A stretch of 64,000 nucleotides of DNA from assembly GCA_002633025.1 (NCBI GenBank), contig NMRB01001741.1:1-64000 (forward strand), given 5' to 3'. Both the position numbers and the translations under genes were made by a program. Shown piece after piece: positions 62,001-64,000 of the stretch. The notes beneath the pieces were generated by a model. The model was not told the DNA's origin. It saw only the letters and a list, made by a program, of their open reading frames with translations, and made no database searches. Source of the DNA: Notospermus geniculatus. Its lineage: Eukaryota; Nemertea; Pilidiophora; Heteronemertea; Lineidae. Positions within the stretch are counted from its first letter, which is position 1; the number at the start of each line of letters is the position of its first letter.

Positions 62001-64000
62001 ATGTAAGATTGATCTAGAGAGGAATTGTGCTATTAGGAAGGATTTACCCCTCCCATCCTTAGCGTCCCTTTATTGTGGTATCAGTGCCCTCTTCTGGTGG
62101 ACTTTCCAACCAGATTAGTCATAGGTTTGATATTAGATTTTACTTTGATATTTTCATTGTCTTTATTGGTCATATCATGTTGTGTGGATTCCAACCACCT
62201 TCCTACCTCACACAGTACAGGATGAAATGTGCAGATAACTTGGTTGATTGGAGGTTTAACATTGGATCTGGTGTGGAGAGGGTCTATTGTCAGTATCTTT
62301 GTCAGTAAATTTGTCACAGTCAGGCCTATTTGTGTCTCTGAGATAAGGGATAAGTGGAAAAGGGGAGCCAAGGCAATGTTACTCTTAAGAGTATTGAATT
62401 GAGCAGAGCAATACAGCAATGCATAATGACTCTGGAGGCAATATTGGGAATGAAAGTCCGAGTACGGGGGAGATGGAGTACCCAGCAGAATTGGTCTGAG
62501 TGGAATTATAACTAGGAACCTCCGAGGGACAGCCGCTGATGGGATAGAAATCTGATAAGTGATAGTGTATCTACCCATCCTCTCCTTGCACTTGATGTTT
62601 ATACTTGCATGCAAATGGCGAACTCAAATCCAGCACATCTAGCAACAAACAGCCCTGATGTTAATTCACTTCTTGAAATTTTTGCTGCACATCCCAAGCA
62701 ATGATCATATAGAGTGTTATGGACATCAGTTGCTTCAAAAACTGAACTACCATTGCCTACCTGACCTTGGTTTTCTTTTCTGATTGTCTAGCAGCACCGT
62801 TGTTGTCAATAGGCACTATAGATCATTAACATCCACTGTTACGGCGATATTGTCTCCTCTGTCAGCTGTAGTGTCATTCAGAACTCCACTCACATGTTTA
62901 GATTCATTGACTTCTGAAAATGTTGACAAACTTGTGACTGAATATGCCTTCAGTGCTGAAATGGATTGAATTTTCATTAGCAACTTAGGAAAAACTGGCC
63001 ATCAAGAAAAATGTCTAACAAAGGATGTTCTTACGTTTGAGTTAAATATAAAGCTAAAGTTTTTTCCCCCGGGTGCTCCTGTTTCCTCCTGCTGTACATT
63101 GATTCACCCAATATTGTCTATAGAGCTGATAATGCTATTCACCGCTTGGTTCTCGATTGAGTATTTGGTCCGTCCAAATATATCAGACTATCAGTTGTGG
63201 CTTCAGCAGTGGGTTTTTTTTTTCTCCTTTCTCATTTTGTCTTCAGATAGTGTCACCAAGTTAGGCATTGTTTTACAAGACAATGGTTCTTCTTCCTTTC
63301 AGCAACCAGCGAAACAACTTATTATGGAAGTCAAAATCAGACCAGGACCTGAAGAAGCAGGGCATCAGAGAGGAGGAGGACATTGCTGAGGGGTTGTTCT
63401 ACGAGGAGCACGGGATGCTGTCACCGACTGGGCACGAGAGACCACAGTCGTGGGGACCGAAGTGCAAGGATGCCAATGAGGACGTGGTCATGAGAGAACC
63501 AGGTAAAGATTAAGATGTCAGAGTGGTGTGGGGGAACATCGGCACCTGGGGTGGTGGGTTTGATACCCTGTCAAATCTCTGCTTTGGATGATGGAGAGTG
63601 TGACCTTCTTTGATATCATAGGTTTTTGGGGGACTCTGGTTTCCTCCTACTGTGTTTATGGATATTTTGATAATTTGCTGATGTTGTTTGATGACTTGCT
63701 CTTTTGATTTTCCAGGAGGTGGTAAGAGTATAACAGAGCAAATCCTGGCAGCCAAGTATGCCGATCTTCCTCCTTCATTCGTCTCAGGTTCATTCGGTTT
63801 CGAAAAAGACATTGAACTGAGCTCCAGAAGTGCTGACTCTATGGAGGAATACTTCCCAGACATTCCATCGCCCATGGAGACAGACTCGCCCACGTATGGC
63901 CCAGATGAGGATGTGACGCTGCTATCGTTTCGATCCTACGTGAATCCTGACGAATTAGCAGAAACTCTCTCTGGTGTTCTTTGGCCTCCTCGGGTCGATA
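40961..64000 (+). CDS. SSH: Slingshot protein phosphatase, 5' and 3' partial
   Basis: Exons in phase: 40961-41016 or its copy 42267-42322, 50560-50634, 52704-52795, 56226-56290, 56760-56935, 57254-57319, 58112-58303, 58656-58743, 58997-59172, 60105-60251, 60417-60477, 60684-60823, 63303-63502 and 63716 to beyond 64000; about 606 residues visible. The order is SLSESYLAVKGAALILP, the SSH-N region (GDIQNHLQSMFYLLRPQDTI, GRQDTEES, KPVSVQAMW), a DEK_C-like helix region (TKLKEVMMSVDLEDVTSKQ), and the dual-specificity phosphatase domain (YLGSEWNASNLEEL, ILNVTREIDNFFPG, HCKMGISR, and QTYQGILDA). The catalytic Cys codon is 60445-60447. Slingshot removes the inhibitory phosphate from cofilin/ADF and so promotes actin turnover; SSH-N mediates F-actin-linked activation and substrate recognition in the family. 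NQRNNLLWKSKSD and a Ser-rich tail follow. The initiator exon and C-terminus are not in view. Confidence 0.94.
41030..42325. repeat. Direct repeat, copy B (1.3 kb), includes SSH exon copy
   Basis: See copy A at 39737. The SSH exon is 42267-42322 here, with identical sequence EPGGSDQLDASNPQSRSR plus two bases. Including both 56-base exons in one transcript would break the frame, so only one can be used. Confidence 0.92.
42730..42800. repeat. Compact hairpin, 34-base arms
   Basis: GGCCGTATTTTAGAATGCTC, then CTTAACGTAAAG, meets its inverse CTTTACGTTGAGGAGCG. Only one or two mismatches and a tiny loop. No coding capacity. Confidence 0.8.
43784..44553 (+). mobile_element. GGTGAGCT-ended repeat element with GTCCGTC head
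   Basis: It begins TTAGCTCACCGGGGTGAGCT, then repeated CGTCCGTCGTC. Internal units of about 150-190 bases follow, each with GGCCACCAGGTGGCG-like sequence, AGTGC(T)ATAACTC(AGGAACG) and AGTTTCGG(CT)C(TC)GAT. The right side is cut by an N at 44554. This kind of element is common in marine invertebrate genomes; its class is unclear to me and the copy has no intact gene. Confidence 0.6.
44555..44661. repeat. Near-perfect 107-base hairpin
   Basis: AAACCCTCGGCTTCGGGTCT and then TGGTTGCGACACCAAACCCG are repeated inverse to the end at 44661 around a loop TGGATTTTAGCTCCA. It abuts the single N at 44554, so assembly through it may be wrong. Confidence 0.8.
44672..46544. repeat. SSH: Direct repeat, copy A (1.87 kb) in SSH intron
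   Basis: From AACCAATGTGCCATTGAG to GTTGATATTTG, nearly identical to 46644-48521, with single base and small indel differences. It ends at a single N (46545). It includes a small TA-flanked MITE at 44704-45019. Confidence 0.92.
44704..45019. mobile_element. Small TA-flanked MITE, copy A
   Basis: The ends AAGAGTGTCTCAGAAAAAGA and, inverse, TAGGGTGTTTCAGAAAAAAA lie between TA dinucleotides. They resemble the ends of the Tc1/mariner-type element at 28937 (GGGTGTCCCAGAAAAAA). The second copy is at 46677-46992. Confidence 0.55.
46546..46643. other. 98-base unique spacer between direct repeats
   Basis: Sequence between the N at 46545 and copy B. It is not found in front of copy A, which is preceded instead by a hairpin, so the two copies have different left flanks, as expected for mis-joined alleles. 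Confidence 0.6.
46644..48521. repeat. SSH: Direct repeat, copy B (1.88 kb) in SSH intron
   Basis: The partner of 44672-46544. It includes the second MITE copy (46677-46992). Beyond 48521 the sequence is unique and continuous. Confidence 0.92.
48948..49060. mobile_element. Hairpin MITE of the AGTAAATGCTT family, copy 1
   Basis: The ends GGGTGGT(ACGG) and ACCACCC enclose AGTAAATGCTTACT-like and inverse AAGTAAAAGCTTTTACTT. It belongs with the elements at 51089 and 61456, which share the GTAAAAGCATTT arm. Confidence 0.6.
50560..50634 (+). CDS. SSH: SSH exon (RTSNCTAFIFDTLDLDDIRT)
   Basis: The acceptor TCTCTCTCCCTCATAG and donor GTAACA bound 75 bases. Phase 2 from the preceding exon gives RRTSNCTAFIFDTLDLDDI and then RTSAYLR, which joins SLSESYLAVKG of the next exon. 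The region before SLSESYL is variable among slingshots, so this exon rests on splice phase, not on similarity. Confidence 0.75.
51089..51208. mobile_element. Hairpin MITE of the AGTAAATGCTT family, copy 2
   Basis: GGCTGGTATTCATAAAAGTT and its inverse at the right end enclose GCAAATGCTTTTACTTTA and AAGTAAAAGCATTTGC. It is a 120-base palindrome-like element. Confidence 0.7.
52361..52531. mobile_element. Hairpin element with AGCCCGTTGTCC ends
   Basis: AGCCCGTTGTCCTTGTAGGA then TTTTTTCTAGTAC is inverted at the right end (GTACTAGAAAAATCCTA then GGACAACGGGCT). The interior of about 100 bases shows no coding function. Confidence 0.7.
53975..54150 (+). mobile_element. tRNA-derived SINE copy
   Basis: A box TGGCACAGTGG at 53981 and B box GGTTCAGTCC about 48 bases later, then a body with TTCTCCCGGTGCTTCAGTTT and CCTCCTACATTACC. 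Related to 54981-55080; the shared tail motif is TTCCTCCT(A/G)CTGTAC. Confidence 0.55.
54981..55080 (+). mobile_element. tRNA-derived SINE head
   Basis: A box TGGCACAGTGG and B box GGTTCAATCC lie about 40 bases apart, the normal pol III spacing. The downstream body differs from 53975-54150, so it may be truncated. Confidence 0.55.
56385..56530 (+). mobile_element. tRNA-derived SINE-like copy
   Basis: A B box-like GGGTCGATCCC follows a degraded A box (TTGGCATTGTC). The body includes TTTCCCAGGCACTCGGATTT and TTCCTGCTGTA, as in the other SINE copies of the window. Confidence 0.45.
57325..57465 (+). repeat. SSH: Minisatellite, about four units of 35-45 bases, in SSH intron
   Basis: AGTCATCAAACAGGAACAGC followed by CTGGTCAGTGGGG is repeated in tandem, starting six bases after the donor of exon 57254-57319. 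A G run of 12 lies in the third unit. Confidence 0.9.
58380..58515 (+). mobile_element. tRNA-derived SINE-like copy
   Basis: GCAGTGGTCTAATCGC and GGTTCAAATTCC suit A and B boxes of an old tRNA-derived head, then a body GACTCTGGGCAGGTCTCT. Lies in an SSH intron. Confidence 0.5.
59271..60043. mobile_element. TGTCCCCCGCAG-ended DNA element in SSH intron
   Basis: TGTCCCCCGCAGTCGACAGA at the left (with an immediate inverse CTGCAGGGGAC) is matched by CTGCGGGGGACA at the right. A GTCTCGTCCGTCGTCC head is shared in style with 43784. About 770 bases, no intact transposase. Confidence 0.6.
60417..60477 (+). CDS. SSH: SSH catalytic-loop exon
   Basis: This 61-base exon holds the phosphatase signature HCKMGISRSAAT. 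The nucleophilic Cys (60445-60447) and the phosphate-binding Arg are both present, so the enzyme is predicted active. The preceding exon carries the RVFDVEESD loop with the presumptive general acid Asp. Confidence 0.95.
60965..61200. mobile_element. AGGCGCC-family MITE, degenerate
   Basis: AAATTGCCCATTGAGAGCCA, then TGGCTCTCTATGGGCAACTC, then TGAATTGCCAATGAGAGCCA mark one eroded element or two nested ones in the intron after exon 60684-60823. Confidence 0.55.
61456..61581. mobile_element. Hairpin MITE of the AGTAAATGCTT family, copy 3
   Basis: TATGAATAAAGACTAGTAAA and its inverse at the right end enclose GCTTTTTCTTTATATTTG and CAAGTAAAAGCATTTACT. It is the longest perfect arm of the three copies. 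Confidence 0.75.
63530..63680 (+). mobile_element. tRNA-derived SINE-like fragment
   Basis: GGTGGGTTTGATACC resembles a B box, and GACTCTGGTTTCCTCCTACTGTG is the usual tail of this SINE group. It sits in the intron between the two last visible SSH exons. Confidence 0.4.
63716..64000 (+). CDS. SSH: SSH C-terminal exon, cut by window end
   Basis: After a GATTTTCCAG acceptor the frame stays open to the last base: GGGKSITEQILAAKYADLPP, then a Ser/Asp-rich region with SRSADSMEEYFPDIPSP and DVTLLSFRSYVNPDELAETL. This is the low-conservation tail of slingshot, where regulatory (14-3-3 and actin-binding) sites usually lie. Confidence 0.85.

Larger units (their letters stand above)
60824..63302 (+). 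other. SSH: SSH intron before the C-terminal exons
   Basis: A 2.5-kb intron with an AGCGCC-family fragment, the hairpin MITE at 61456-61581 and a TTTCCTCCTGCTGTACATTG SINE tail near 63080. No further exon is seen. Phase is preserved across it (AG plus C gives Ser in DA-S-NQRNN). Confidence 0.65.

Noticed and set aside
62081-62614. Minus-strand open frame of 177 codons
   Set aside because: It lies in an SSH intron and has no recognisable domain, codon pattern or splice context supporting a gene.

Overview
The window is eukaryotic nuclear DNA. Coding sequence sits in short exons with GT-AG borders, introns are large, and intergenic and intronic DNA is packed with short inverted-repeat transposons and tRNA-derived SINE-like copies. 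The protein families, the intron density, the repeats (GGTGAGCT-type element, AGGGGCGGATCC-type element, frequent TACATGTA and ACCGGT palindromes) and the absence of vertebrate repeats suggest a marine invertebrate. The phylum (echinoderm/hemichordate, cephalochordate or lophotrochozoan) cannot be fixed from this sequence alone. One 816-base gap and six isolated single N bases mark it as a draft assembly.

Layout. (1) 767-13213, plus strand: 3' part of an ankyrin-repeat plus long coiled-coil gene of the RAI14/UACA/ANKRD24 family, with two alternative last exons. (2) 14929-18348, minus strand: a complete METTL25B (RRNAD1) methyltransferase-like gene of eight coding exons, convergent with gene 1. 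(3) 19550-27143, plus strand: a FAM219-family gene in five coding exons. Its first exon is present twice in a region of inverted and direct repeats. (4) 32767-37285, minus strand: a complete misato (MSTO1) gene in fifteen coding exons, with one GC-AG intron and one apparent one-base frameshift. (5) about 40961 to beyond 64000, plus strand: a Slingshot cofilin phosphatase gene (SSH), with its first coding exon not found, an early exon duplicated at an assembly seam, an intact CX5R catalytic motif, and its 3' end outside the window. A possible small minus-strand gene with two exons (39770-39886 and 38384-38435) lies between MSTO1 and the early SSH exons.

Functionally these are unrelated housekeeping or cytoskeletal genes, not an operon or gene cluster: an actin/junction-type ankyrin coiled-coil protein, a putative RNA methyltransferase relative, a short conserved protein of unknown role, a mitochondrial-morphology protein, and an actin-regulating phosphatase. 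Their linkage resembles partial linkages in the human genome and may be old synteny.

The non-coding part holds many terminal-inverted-repeat elements: a Tc1/mariner-type element with only the helix-turn-helix part of a transposase, two Harbinger-like families with TAA target duplications, a three-copy hairpin family, large foldbacks and several minisatellites. Two pairs of long, nearly identical direct repeats, plus a third mixed one, are joined at or next to single N bases and look like uncollapsed haplotypes. I found no CRISPR array, rRNA gene, intact tRNA gene or prokaryotic-type system.
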